Of a stretch of DNA of 64,000 nucleotides, positions 34,471 through 48,171 are shown in pieces. A program made the position numbers and the translations under genes. The stretch comes from Humulus lupulus. Its lineage: Eukaryota > Streptophyta > Magnoliopsida > Rosales > Cannabaceae. The notes beneath the pieces are model-generated. The model made no database searches. It saw only the letters and a program-made list of their open reading frames with translations, and was not told the origin of the DNA. Within the stretch, counting starts at the first letter, position 1. Each line of letters begins with the position of its first letter. The stretch lies in contig NC_084801.1 of assembly GCF_963169125.1 (NCBI RefSeq), positions 111,069,061 through 111,133,060 of the forward strand. Reading direction: 5' to 3'.

Positions 34471-35079
34471 AATTATTAAAACCGGCCCCATATGATGTTG
34501 CATCATAAGGCACTGAGCCTCAGACTTACTTATTAGTCATTTAATTATGAAAATAGGCCCCATATGACGCTACAGTCATTTATATGAGTGGTGTGCATGC
34601 ATGGGTAGCGTTAACAATACTAGTCATGCTTATTATGATTTGGTAATATGTTATTAACTGCTTATGAGAATGCTTAAGTTTTCTTGCTGAGCCTTGGTTC
34701 ACGTGTGCTTTGTGGTGCAGGTAAAGAGAAAAGAATGATGGACCATCCTTGAGTTGGAGAGCTTAGGCGACGATGTGTACTTATGCGGCTGCTCGAAAAC
34801 CACGGCCGAGGGTCTAAAGAGGAACTAGGGTAAAACCCCATTTTGCCGCGTAGGTCGGCTAGTTGTAACTTTTTCATTGTAGTTAACCTTTTAAATGTAT
34901 TTTTGGATTCCATGTATGACGTAAATGTTTTAATGAAATGATGGTACCGTTGACAAAAAATTTAACCCAAAACCATTAATCACGTTTAGTTACATGGTTA
35001 TGGCCAAATTACTCGTTTGGAAAGTTTAACACTATTTAAAATACACAGTGTAAGGGTCCCTGAGTAGTGGGGCATTACA

Positions 35080-38000
35080 TCACACATTTAGGGGGTATTT
35101 CGAACCATTGGAACAGTATGATCTTGTAATGTGGTCACCAAGCATATCCAATCACACTATAGGTAAGGTTTCATGATAAGTGTTATTTCTCAATCCAAAG
35201 GTACAACTATGGGTTGACTCCGATCTCACAACAAAATACTAAATTGAGCCTACTTCAACCATTTAGGGGGTATTTTAGACCATTGGAACGGTCTGATCTT
35301 GTCAACGGGGTCACCGAGGAAAGTCGATACCACTATAGGTCTAGTTTCATGATTAGTGTTATTTCTCAATGGGAATGTACTACAACAGGCTGACTCTGAT
35401 CTCACAACGAGATCCTAAAACGAGACAACCTCACCAACTTAGGTGGTATTTCGGAACTTTGGAATGGTGTGATCTTGTAATGGGGTCTCGAAGGATAGTC
35501 GATCACACTACAAGTCAGTCTAACGATTCATGTTATTTCTCATAAGGAAGGTACTACTATGGGTCGACTCTGATCACGCAACAAGATCCTAAATTGAGAC
35601 TATGCCACACACTTAGGAGGTATTTCAGACCGTTAGAACGGTCGAATCTTGTAACGGGGCCACTGAGCATAGACAGTCACACTATAGGTCAGGTTTCACG
35701 ATAAGTGTTATTTCTTAAACCGAAGATATTACTAGGGATTGAGTCTGATCTCGCAATGACATACTAAATCGAACCTATCTCACCCACTTAGGGGGAATTT
35801 CAGACCATTGGAACAGTCCGATCTTGAAATGAGGTCTCCGAGGAAAGTCGATCACACTATAGGTCAGGTTTCACGATAAGTGTTATTTCTCAAAGGGAAG
35901 GTTCTACAAGGGGCCAACTTCGATCTTACTTTGAGATCCTATATGGAGCCTACCTCACCCACATAGGGGGTTTTTCAGATCTTTGGAACATTCTGATATT
36001 GTAACGAGGTCTATAAGGACAGTTGATCACACAATAGGTTAGGATTCAAGATTAGTGTTAATCCTCAAAGGGAAGATAATACTGTGGGTCATCTCCGATC
36101 ACGCAACAAGATTCTACATCGAGGATCCCCCACTCACTAAGGGGGTATTTTGGACTGTTAGAACGGTCGGATCTTGTATGGGGCCATCGAGCATAGTCGA
36201 TCACACTATTGTTCAAGTGTTATTTCTCAAACCGAATGGATTAACAGGGGTTGACTCTGATCTTGCAACGAGAACATAAATTGAACCCATCTCACACATT
36301 CAGGGGGAATTTTAGACCGTTCGAATGGTTCGATCTTGTAACGGGGTCTCTAAGGATTGTCAATCACACTATAGCTCAGGTCTCACGAAAAGTGTTATTT
36401 CTCAAAGGGAAGGTACTACTAGAGGCTGACTCCGATCACGCAACGAGATCCTAAATGGAGTCTACATCATACATTTAGCGGGTATGTATGACCGTTGGAA
36501 CAGTTTGATCTCGTAAAGGGGTCACCAAGTATAACCGATCACAATATAGGTCAGGTTTCACGATAAGTGTTATTTATCAAACCGAAGGTACCACTAAGGG
36601 CGACTATGGTCTGCAACGAGATGCTAAATCGAGCCTACCTCACCCACTTAGGGGGTATTTCAGATCATTTGAATCCTACGATCTTGTAATGGGGTCTCCG
36701 AGAAAAGTCGATCACACTATATGTCAGATTTCACGATTAGTGTTATTTCTTAAAAAGAATGTACTACTAGGAGCCGAATCCGATCTTAAACCGAGATCCT
36801 AAATTAAGCCTACCACACCCACTTAGGGGGTATTTCAGACCTTTAGAATGGTCCGATCTTGTAATGGGGTCTTCGAGGAATGTCGATCACGCAATAGGTG
36901 AGGTTTCACGATTAGTGTTATTTTTCAAAGGGAAGGTACTACAAGGGGCCGCTCCAATCTTGCAAAGAGATCCTAAATTAAGCCTACATCATACATTTAA
37001 GGTGTATTTTGAAATGTTCGAACAGTCCAAACTTTTAAAGGGGTAACCGAGCATAACCGATCACACTGTAGTTTAAGATTCACGATAAGTGTCTTTTCTC
37101 AAATAGAAGGTCATACTAGGGGTTGAATCTGATCTTGCAATGATTTCCTAATTTGAGCATACCTCACACATTTAGGGGAATTTTTAGACTATTGGAATGG
37201 TTTGATTTTTTAACGGGGACTCCAAGCATAGTCGATTACACAATAGCTCAGGTTTCAAGATATATGTTATTTCTAAAACTGAAGGTACTTCTAGGCACTG
37301 ACTCCGATCTCGCAATAAGATCCTAAATCGAGCCTACCTTTCCCACTTAGGGGGTATTTCAAACCTTTGGAACAGTTCGTTCTTGCAACGGGTTACCCGA
37401 GTGTAGTCGATGACACTATAGGTAAGGTTTCTCGATTAGTGTTATTTCTCAAAGGGAATGTACTACTAGAAGCTGACTCCAATCTCACAATGAGTTCTTA
37501 AATCTAGTTTACCTCACCCACTTAGGGATTGTTTCAAAACTTTTGAACGGTCTGATCTTGTAACGGGGTCTACGAGGATAACCAATCACACAATAGGTTA
37601 GGTTTCAAGATTAGTGTTATTTCTCAAAGGGAAGGTACCGCTAGGGGCCAACATCGATCTCGCAACGAGATCCTCAATTGAGCCAACATAACACATTTAG
37701 GGGGTATTTTGGACTGGTGGTACGGTTTGATATTGTAATGGGGTCACCAAGCATAGTCGATCACATTATAGGTTAGGTTTCACAATAAGTGTTATTTTTC
37801 AAACCGAAGGTACTACTAGCGACCAACTCCAATCTTGCAACAAGATCTTAAATTGAGCTCACCTCACACATTTAGGGGGAATTTCGAACAGTTGGAACGG
37901 TCCGATCTTGTAACGAGGTCTCCAAGGATTGTTGATCACACTATAGGTCAAGTCTCACGATTAGTTTTATTTCTTAAAGCGAAGGTACTACTATATGTCG

Positions 38001-41000
38001 ACTCCAAACTCGATACCAGATCCTAAATCGAGCCTACCTCATCCACTTAGCAGGTATTTCAGACCATTGGAACGATTCGAACTTTTAACGAGGTCTATGA
38101 GGATAGTCGATCACACAAATGGTTAGGTTTCACGATTAGTGTTATTTCTCAAAGGAAAGGTACTACTACGGGCCAACTCCGATCTCGCAACAAGATCCTA
38201 CATGGAGCCTACATCACATATTTGGGGGTTATTTCAGACCGCTGAATGGTTCGATCTTGTAACAGGGTCACCAAGCATAATCGATCACACTATAGGTTAG
38301 GTTTCACGATAAGTGTTATTTCTCAAATAGTAGGTATACTAAGGGCGACTCTGATCTCGCAACGAGGTCACAAATTGAGCCTACCTAACCCACTTAGGGG
38401 GTATGTGAGACCGTTGGAATGGTTCAATCTTGTAACGGGTTCACTGAGGATAGCCGATCACACAATTGGTCAGGTTTCAATATTAGTGTTATTTCTCAAA
38501 GGGAAGGTACTACTAGGGGTCGAATCCAATCTCGCAAGGAGATCCTAAATGAACCCTACAAAACACAATTAAGGTCTTTTTCAGACTGTTGGAAATGTCC
38601 GTTCTTGTAAAGGGGTCACTAAGCATAACCGATCACACTATAGGTCAGGTTTCAAGATAAGTGTTATTTCTCCAACCGAAGGCAATACTAGGGACCAACT
38701 CCAATCTTTCAATGAGATCCTAATTTGAGCCTACCTCACACATTTAGGGGGAATTTTAGACCATTGGAATGGTCTGATCTTGTAACAGGGACTTCGAGCA
38801 TAACCGATGACACGATAGGTCAGGTTTCACGATAAGTGTTGTTTCTCAAACCGAAGGTACTACAAGGGGCCGACTCCGATCTCCCAATGAGATCCTAAAT
38901 CGAGCCTGCCTTTCCCACTTAGGTGGTTTTTCAGACAGTTGGAACGGTTCTTTCTTGTAATGGGGTCTCCGAGGAAAGCTGATCACACTATAGGTCAGGT
39001 TTCACGATTGTTGTTATTTCTCAAATGGAATGTAATGTGGTACCTTTCCCACTTAAGGGGTATTTCATATCGTTGGAAGCATTTGTTCTTGTAACGTGGT
39101 ACACAAGCATAGCCGATCACACTATAGATCAGGTTTCGTAGTAATTGTTATTTCTCAAACTGAAGGTTCTACTAGGTGTCGCCTCTGATCTCGCAACGAT
39201 ATCCTAAGTTGAGCCTACCTCACCAACTTAGGGGATATTTTGGACTGCTAGAACGACCCGATCTTGAAAAGGGGTCACTGAACATAATCGATCACACTAT
39301 AGGTCAGGTTTCACAATAAGTGTTATTTCTCAAACCGAAGGAACTACGAAGTCCGACTCCGATCTCCAAATGAGAACCTAAATCGAGCCTACCTAACCCA
39401 CTTAAGGGCTATTTCAGAACTTTGGAACGATCTGATCTTATAACAGGGTCTACGAGGATAGCTGATCAAACAACAGGTTAGGTTTCAAGATTTGTGTTAT
39501 TTCCCAACAGCAAGATACTACTAGGGGCCGACTCCGATCTTGCAACGAGATCTTAAATTGAGCCTACATCGCACATTTAGGGGAGATTGCAAACTGTTGG
39601 ATGGTCCGATCTTGTAACGAGGTCACCAAGCAAAGCCGATCCAGTATAGGTTAGGTCTCACGATTAGTGTTATTTCTCAAAGTGAAGGAAATACTATAAG
39701 CCGACTCCGATCTCACAACAAGATCCTAAATCGAGCATACCTCACCAACTTAGGGGGTATTTTGGACCGTTGCAATGATCCAATCTTGTAACCGAGTCTC
39801 GGAGGAAAGTTGATTACCATTTACGATAGGTTTCACGATTAATGTCATTTCTCAAAGGTAAGGTACTACAAGGGGTCGACTCTGATCTCAAAATGAGATC
39901 CTAAAAAGAGCCTACCTCACAGTATTTTAGAACTTTGGAATGGTCTGATCTACTAACGGGGTCTACTAGGATAGCCGATAAAATAATAGGTTAGGTTTCA
40001 AGATTAGTGTTATTTCTCAACGTAAAGGTACTACTAGGGGCCATCTCCGATCTCGTAACGGGGTCCTAAATTGAGCCAATATCACATATTTAGGGGGTCT
40101 TTCGGACCGGTCGAGCGGTTCAATCATTTAACGGGGTCACCAAGCATAGCCGATCACACTATAAGGTTTCATGATAAGTGTTATTTCTCAAACCAATGGT
40201 ACTACTAGGAGACAACTCCGATCTTGCAACGAGATCTTAAATTGAGCCTACCTACAACATTTAGGGGGAATTTTGGACCGTTTGAATGGTCCAATCTTGT
40301 AAAAGGGGTCTCTGAGGATAGTCAATCACAATATAGGTCATCTCTCTTTATTAGTGTTATTTTTCAAAGCGAAGGTACTACTATAACCTATCTTTAATCT
40401 CGCTACGAGATCCTAAATCAAGCCTAACTCACCCAATTTGGGGGTATTTTAGACCTTTGGAACTGTCCAATTTTGTAATGGGGTATCCAAGGATAGTCAT
40501 ATACCACAATAGGCCAGGTTTCACGATTAATGTTATTTCTTAAAGGAAAGAACTTCTAGGGGCTTACTCCGACCTAGCAACGAGATCCTAAATGGAGCCT
40601 AAATCACACAATTAGGGGGTATTTTAGGCCGTTGGAATGGTCCGATCATGTAATGGTGTCACCGAGCATAACCTATCTTACTATACGTCATGTTTCACGA
40701 TAAGTGTTATTTCTCAAACTGAAGGTACTACTAAGGGAGTCTTCGATCTCGTAAAGACATCCTAAATCCTACCAACCTTACACACTTAGGGTCTATTTCA
40801 GATCGTTTGAATGGTCTGATCTTGTAATGTGGTCTCCGAGGAAAGTCGATCACACTATAGGTCAGATTTCACGATTAGAGTTATTTCTCAAAGGGAAGGA
40901 ACTACTAAGGGCTAACTCTAATATCTCAACGAGATCCTAAATAGAGAGGAAATAACATATTTAATGGGTTTTCAGACCATTGGAACGGTCCGATCTTGAA

Positions 41001-42623
41001 AAGGGGTCAACGAGCATGACCGATCACACTATAGGTCAGGTTTCAAGATAAGTGTTATTTCTCAAACCAAAGGTAATACTAGGGGCCGACTCCAATCTTT
41101 CCACGAGATCTTAAATTGAGCCTACCTCACACATTTAGGGGGAATTATGAATCATTGGAATGGTTCGATCATGTTACAGGGTCTTCTAGGATAGTCAATC
41201 ACACTATTGGTTGGGTCTCACGATTAGTGTTATTTGTCAAACGGAAGGTGCTACTATAATCCGACTCCGATCTCATAACAAGATACTAAATCGAGCATAA
41301 TTTACCCAATTAGGGGATATTTTAGACCTTTGGAACTGTGCGATCTTGTAACAGGGTCTCCGTGGATATCTGTATACCACAATTGGTCAGGTTTAACGAT
41401 TAGTGTTATTTCTCTAAGAGAAGGTTCTACTAGGTGCCGACTTTGATCTCACAACGAGATCCTAAATTGAGCCTACCTCATTAACTTATGGGGTACTTCG
41501 TACCGCTGAAACGATCCAATCTTGTAACTGGGTCTCCGAGGAAAGCATATCACATTATAGGTCAGACTCCCTTAATTTACTAAAAGCTCTAAAGGTTAGT
41601 AGCTTCTTCTACAGATGTGATTCCAATCGGAAAGGAGTACTGGCAACTAGGAGAGGATAAGAAAGAAGCATAAACAAACGTTAGAAAATGTCCCGATGGC
41701 ATGGTTAGTGTTGTTTCTCAAAGGGAAGGTACAATAGGGGCCAACTCCGATCTCACAATGAGATCCTAAATAGAGCCTACCACACCCACATAGAGGGTAT
41801 TTCAGAACATTGGAATGGTCTGATCTTGTAACGGGTTCTACGAGGATAATCGATCAAACAATAGGTTAGGTTTCAAGATTAGTGTTATTTCTTAACGGGA
41901 AGGTACTACTAGGGGCCGACTCCGATCTCACAATGAGATCCTAAATTGAGCCTACATTGCACATTTATGGGGTATTTCGGACCATTGGAACGGTCCGATC
42001 TTGTAACATGGTCACTAAGCATAACCGATCACACTATAGGTTAGGTTTCACGATATGTTTTATTTCTCAAACTGATGGTATGACGAAGGGCCGACTCCGA
42101 TCTTGCAACAAGATCTTAAATTGAGCCAATCGCACAAATTTAGGGGGAATTCTAAACTACTGGAATGGTCTGATCTTGTACTAAGTTCTCTGAGGATAGT
42201 CGATCACACTATAGGTCAGGTCTTAAGATTTGTGTTCTTTCTCAAAGTGAAGGTACTACTATAAGTCGACTCTGATCTCGCAACGAGATCCTAAATCGAG
42301 CCTACCTCACCCACCTAGGGGGTATTTCAGACCTTTGGAACAATTCGATCTTGTAACAGGGTCTCCGAGGTTAGTTGTATACCACAATAGGCAAGATTTC
42401 ACAATTAGTGTTATTTCTCAAATGGAAGGAACTACTAGGGGTCGACTCTGATCTTGCAACGAGATCCTAAATGGAGTATACATCACAGAATTAGGGGGTA
42501 TTTCGGATCGTTGGAACGCTCAGATCTTATAACGGGGTCAACGAGCATAACCGATCATACTATAGTTCGGGTTTCACGATAAGTGTTATTTCTCAAACTA
42601 AAGGTACTCCTAAGGGAAACTCA
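35080..42623. repeat. Satellite block 1, ~175-bp monomer
   Basis: Tandem array with successive GTGTTATTTCTCAA motifs at 35181, 35357, 35531, 35705, 35881 and 36056, spacing 174-176 bp, hence about 43 monomers. Each monomer carries a GATCTCGCAACGAGATC-type dyad and a GACCGTTGGAACGGTC-type dyad. Monomers are diverged and fall into types (CAAACCGAAGG, CAAAGGGAAGG, CAAAGCGAAGG). Some are truncated, for example near 39035. Small plus-strand frames such as 36055-36279 and 38246-38548 are repeat shadows. Confidence 0.95.
41566..41703. other. Non-satellite segment inside the array
   Basis: About 138 bp replace roughly ten bases of a monomer between GGTCAG and TTAGTGTTGTTTCTC. The segment has no resemblance to the monomer, no TSD and no terminal repeat that I can see. 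It looks like filler DNA captured during break repair. Confidence 0.7.
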
Positions 42624-45121
42624 TGTAACGTCCCAAAATTACCTAATAAGGCATAGGGCCTTGATTAGGGGGCCAGGATGGAAATATATGGAATTATAAG
42701 TTTATTTGATACATTTGACTGTTATTATGTGAGTTATATGATAATATAACTAATTATGCATGTTAAGGATATTGTATGCATGTGGGCTCGTTTCTTATTA
42801 GATGGGCAACTTTCGTAATTTGGCCCGTTGTGGGCATAATTGTTTATATGTTCATAAATGTGATATATGTGAGAGAAAACATTATTATGTTGGTTTATTT
42901 GGGTTATTCTTAGGGAGCAAGTTAACGGGAAAGTCACAACGGGACCCAATACCCGAGTCAAGGCGAGTTAAGGGATATTTTAGGTATTTGGCATTAAATC
43001 GGGTTATCAGGTATTGGGAATGAACAATTGAGGATATAATTGGAGTTAGCGAGATTAGGAGGGTATACTGGGGATTTTGACCATTTTTCCCTCGGGGACC
43101 TTTTTGGTACACTGGGCCTCAAGATTAGCTTAAGTCGTATAGCCTCAAGGAAACAAAACACACTTTTAGCAGCTCACCAACTGACTCTCCTTCTCTCCCC
43201 CTCTCTAATTTTCTCTCAACTCTTCTAAGGGAATTCTTTGGGAATTAAGGGTAATTGTTGGCTGAAGCTTGAGAGATTTAAGGATTTGACTTGGGATTAG
43301 ATTACTTACAGCTAAGGAGACTTAAATTACAATTGAGGTAAGCTTTGGACCTTGATTTCTATTAATTTTTCTATTTAGTTGGTTGTTCTTGAGCCTTATA
43401 GCTCAAGAGTTGAATTGGAAGTTTTGATGAGTTTTGCATCTAGATTATAGTTGGGTTTCGTTGCCGGGAAGATATTGGAACTGTTATATGGATTGAATTA
43501 TTGTTGTAGGGTGAAATTGGGATAGTTTTGGTTTGATTTGGCTGATGGAAAATGTAGGAAACCTAGGTTCGTAGGGCCAAGTCGCGACCCTATTCTTGAG
43601 GGGCCGCGACCCAACCGATCCCAGGGCCTTGAGAGGCTTCTGTCTAGGAGACGCACTTTGACCCTCTAGGGTAGGACGTGGTCCGTGTTCCATTTCCAGG
43701 GGAGGAGGGAGTCTGAGTTGAGGGGCGCGCCATGACCCTCAAGGGCAGGTCGCGACCCGCCTGGGTTGTTTTGGCCATAGTGAGCTTTTAGTAACGGGAA
43801 TCTTTTCGTTAGGACTCAGGATCGATTGTACTACCTGGTTTAGTAGAGTTCGAGGTCCTGAAGGCTAGGACTCAGTCCTAAAGCCTTTATTTGCTCGTTA
43901 TTGATGGAATCATATATTATGGTTGTGACTAGGTTATCGCTAGAGGCTCAGAAATAGGATCGTGCTCGATGGTCATTCTTATTTTACGCAACACTCAACC
44001 TTGATGCTGCACCCAATACGTGTTATATGTGATTAGGGCATGGCCCGAATATTAATAATAATTATGAACAGGGCTTGGGCCCCCAAGAACGATTATGTTT
44101 AAGTTATCATTTCACTTGTTGGTTAAAGACACTTGAATATTCTATACCTGCTTAAATGTTACATGACTGTTCGCATGGTTTGCGTGGCTAGGGCTTGGCC
44201 CCGTTAAATAAGCATGATTATTACCATATTATGATTACATAATGATGTTACATGATCAATATGTATGCGTGTTTGTCTTGTTGAGATATGCCTATCCATA
44301 TCTATTTCATTATCGATATTTGAATACCTGGATCAGAGCTTGACTTATTAGTCAAGGACGACAATAGCGCGTTGCACGCTGGTCGAAAGGCTATGCCTAA
44401 ATCAGCAATGTACTATTATGTTGACTGACCCAATGGTCGATGCAATACAAAAGTGTTTGGCTACCTCTATGGCTAGTTACCCAGAGCTAAGGGCGAGGGC
44501 CCCAGGTGACTCTATGGTCATATAGCTAGGGGATAGGGCCTCAGGGTTGACTCTATGGTCAGCTGTTCAGGGCAGCGGCCCCAAATTGGTCCAATGACCA
44601 TTTATTTGTAACTAAACGACTATATGAATAGGTTAATACTGCTAGACATGCTAGATAAGTATCTGGGAAATCTGTATTTTCTGTTTATGCACATGCTTAA
44701 GTTTTCTTGCTGAGCCTTGGCTCACAGGTGCTATGTGGTTTAGGTATGGGAAAGGGAAAGCTTGACCAGCCATGATTAGGAGAGCTTCGAGGGCAGTGTG
44801 TACATATGCGGCTACTCATCCACCACGGGTGAGGTTATCTCAAAGGAACTAGGGTTGTAGCCCTAATTTGGCCGCTTAGGTCAGCCGGTTGTCAATTTTG
44901 ATGTATATACACCCTTTTAAATATTTGCTTGTAATATTTTGGGATCTCATATATGTATGAAACATTTAAAAAAAAATTCAATTGTTCCTTTGACCAAAAT
45001 TTTTAACCTTAACCCTTGACATTAACCTTAGTTACACATTTATAACAAAATCATTTGATAAGAAAGTCCGACACAATTTAAAATACACAGTGTAACGGGC
45101 TTGGATTAGAAGGATGTTACA
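42624..45121 (+). mobile_element. Solo LTR in satellite, TSD ACTCA/ACTCT
   Basis: A 2498-bp LTR from TGTAACGTCCC to GGATGTTACA, inserted in a satellite monomer. The flanks are ACTCA (42619-42623) and ACTCT (45122-45126), a TSD with one mismatch; ACTCT is the usual monomer text here. Same family as the Tekay-like element's LTRs (TGTAACGTCCC start, TGACTTATTAGTCA unit). A GC-rich cassette of GTCGCGACC type lies at 43575-43765 and the shared module at 44700-44750. The small frames in 42734-43693 are not genes. Confidence 0.93.
43575..43765. other. GTCGCGACC-type palindromic cassette in the LTR
   Basis: Repeats the self-complementary core GTCGCGAC (near 43580 and 43747) and GGCCGCGACC (near 43601) in a GC-rich island within the LTR. 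It sits in the same relative place as the cassettes in the other LTRs. Confidence 0.6.
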
Positions 45122-48100
45122 ACTCTGATCTCGCAACAACATCCTAAATCGAGTCTACCTTATCCACTTAGGCGGTGTTTCTGACCATTGGAATGGTCTG
45201 ATCTTGTAATGGATTCTCCAAGAAAAGTTGACCACACTATAGGTCAGGTTTCATGATTAGTGTTAATTCTCAAAGGGAAGGTACTACTAGGGGTCGACTC
45301 CGATCTCGCAACAAGATCCTAAATCGAGTCTACCTTACCCACTTATGGGTCTCCCACTTAGGGGGTATTTCAGACCTTTGGAACAGTCCGATGTTGTTAC
45401 GGGGTCTCCAAGGATAGCCGATCACACAATAGGTCAGGTTTCCCGATTAGTGTTATTTCTCAAAGGGAAGGTACTACTAGCGGCCGACTCCAATCTCACA
45501 ACGAGATCCAAAATTGAGCCTACATGATACATTTAAGGGTTATTTCGGACCATTCAAACGATACGATCTTAAAAAGGGGTAAACATGCATAGCCGATCAC
45601 ACAATAGGTCAGGTTTTACGATAAGTGTTATTTCTCAAACCGAAGGTACTACTATGGGACGAATTCTTGCAGCCGATCACACATTTAAGGGGAATTTTGG
45701 ATCGTTGGAACGATCTGATCTCTTAACAGGGTCTCCGAGGATAGCCAATCATACTATAGTTCAGGGCTCACGATTAGTGTTATAACTCAAAGCAAAGGTA
45801 CTACTACAATCTTACTCTGTTCTCGCAACGAAATCGTAAATCAAGCCTATCTCACCCAAATAGGGGATATTTCATACCTTTGGAACTGTGCAAGCTTGTA
45901 ACATGGTCTCTGAGGATATTCGTATACCACAATAGGTCAGGTTTAACGATCTCGTAAAGAGATCCAAAATGAAGCCTACAACACACACTTAGGGGGTAAT
46001 TTGGACCATTGGAACGGTCCGATCTTGCAAAGGGGTAACCGAGCATAAGCCATCACACTATAGCTCATGTTCCACGAGAAGTGTTATTTTCCAAACCGAA
46101 GGTACTACTAAGGCTGACACCTATCTCGCAACGAGATCAAAAATTGATCCTACCTCACCAACTTGGGAGGAATTTCGGACAGCTAGAACGATCCAAGGAA
46201 AGTGAATCACATTATAGGTCAGGTTTCATGATTAGTGTTACTTTTCAAAGGGAAGGTACTACTAGGGGACAACTCCGTTCTCGTGATGAAATCCTAAATA
46301 GAGCTTTCCTCACCCACTTAGGGGGTATTCAGAACTGCGGAACGATCCGATCTTGTAATGGGGTCTACAAGGATAACCGATCAAACAATAGGATAGGTTT
46401 CAAATTTAGTGTTATTTCTCAACGGGAAGGTACTACTAGGGGCCAACTTTGATCTCACAACGTGATCCTAAATTGAGCCTACATCACACATTTAGGGGTT
46501 ATTTTGGACCGTTGGAACAGCCCGATCTTGTAACGGGGACACCAAGCATAGTCGATCACATTATAGGATAGGTATCATGATAAATGTTATTTCTCAAACC
46601 GATGGTACTACTAGGGGTCTACTCTGATCTTGCAACTAAATCTTAAATTGAGCCTACCTCACACATTTAGGTGGAACGGTTCGATCATCTAACGGCGTCT
46701 TCGAGGGTAGTCGATCACACTATAGGTCAGGTCTTATGATTTGTGTTATTTCACATAGCAAAGGTACTACTATAAGGTGACACTGATCTTGCAACGAGAT
46801 CCAAAATCGATCCTACCTCACCAAATTAGGGGGTATTTAAGAATTTTGGAAATATCCAATCTTGTAACAAGGTATCCGATAATATTTGTATACCACAATA
46901 TTCTAGGTCTTACGATTAGTGTGATTTCTCAATGGGAAGGTTCTACTAGTGGCCGACTCTGATCTCGCAACTAGATCCTAAATGGAGCCTACATCACGCA
47001 TTTAAAGGGATTTTCGGACCATTGGAACAGTCCAATCCTGTAAATAGGTCACCGAGCATAATTGATCACACTATAGGTTAGGTTTCTTGATAAGTCTTAT
47101 TTCTCAAATTGAAGGTACTACTAAGGCCTACTCTGAACTCGCAACGAGATCCTAAAGCAAGCTTACCTCCCCAACTTAGCAGGTATTTCAAAACTTTGGC
47201 ACAACCTGATCTTCTAATGGGGTCTACGAGGATAGCCGATAAAATAATAGGTTAGGTTTCAAGACTAGTGATATTTCTCAACTGGAAGGTACTACTTGGG
47301 GCCGACTCCGATCTTGCAACGAGATTTAAAACTGAGCTTACATAAAAAATTTAGGGCATATTTCAAACCGTTGGAACTGCCTGATCTTATAACGGGGTCA
47401 AAAAGCATAGCCGATAACACTATAAGTTAGGTTTCGCGATAAGTGTTATTTCTCAATCTGATAGTACTACTAGGGGTCGAGTTTGATCATGCAACGATAT
47501 CTTAAATTAAGCCTACCTCACACATTTAGGGGGAATTTTGGAATGTTGGAACCGTTAGATCTTGTAACAGGGTCTCCAAGGATAGTCATTCAAACTATAG
47601 GTAATGTCTCATGATCAATGTTATTTGTCGAAGCGAAGGTACTTCTATAAGTCGACTTTGATCTCGTAACAAGATCCTACATCGAGCCTACATCACCCAC
47701 TCAGGGGGATATCAGACCTTTGGAACTGTCTGATCTTATAACGGGGTGTTTAAGGATAGTCGTATACCACAATAGGTCAGGTTTCACGATTGGGGTTATT
47801 TCTCAAAAGGAAGAACTTCTAGAGGCTTACTCCGATCTCGCATCGAGATCCTAAATCTAGCCTACATCACACAATTAGGGGGTATTTTGGATCGTTGCAA
47901 CGATCGATCTTGTAACGGGGTCACTGAGCATAACCAATCACACTATAGGTAAGGTTTCACGATAAGTGTTATCTCTCAAACTGAAGGTACTAATAAGGGT
48001 GACTCTAATCTCGCAACGACATCCTTAATCTTGCCTACCTTACCCACTTAAGGGGTATTTAAGATTTGTAGAATGGTCCAATCTTGTAACGGATATCAGA

Positions 48101-48171
48101 GGAAAGCAGATCACACTATACGAACGGTTTCACGATTAGTATTATTTCTCAATGAGAAGGTACAGCTAGGG
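45122..48171. repeat. Satellite block 2, ~175-bp monomer
   Basis: Continuation of the array on the other side of the solo LTR, about 17 monomers. It includes marker monomers with GTATACCACAATA at 45924, 46890 and 47764. Partial monomers are present near 45665 and 46195. Confidence 0.95.

Larger units (their letters stand above)
6278..35079 (+). mobile_element. Tekay-like chromovirus, ancient and heavily interrupted
   Basis: Remnant of a Ty3/gypsy element of the chromodomain-carrying Tekay type. In order: the right part of the 5' LTR (to 7530), a primer-binding site (7534), decayed gag (8041-8805), a deletion junction with an LTR scrap (8806-9188), integrase (9189-9872, resuming 12165), a chromodomain-like tail, a polypurine tract (12593-12606) and the 3' LTR (12607-35079). 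Protease, reverse transcriptase and RNase H are missing. Inserted into it are 9873-12159, 12612-29667 and 29899-32496, each with a 5-bp TSD. The right end runs straight into satellite DNA. The left end and its TSD are not identifiable. Confidence 0.8.
12607..35079 (+). repeat. 3' LTR of the Tekay-like element, in three pieces
   Basis: Begins TGTAA at 12607 and is interrupted at once by the inverted LTR 12612-29667. It resumes at 29668 (TGTAACGTCCC, whose first five bases are the duplicated TSD), is interrupted again at 29899-32496, and continues 32502-35079, ending GGGGCATTACA. Net length is about 2.8 kb. Internal amplification of TGACTTATTAGTCA units (33790-34470) lengthens it relative to the related solo LTR at 42624-45121. 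Satellite DNA follows immediately. Confidence 0.85.
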
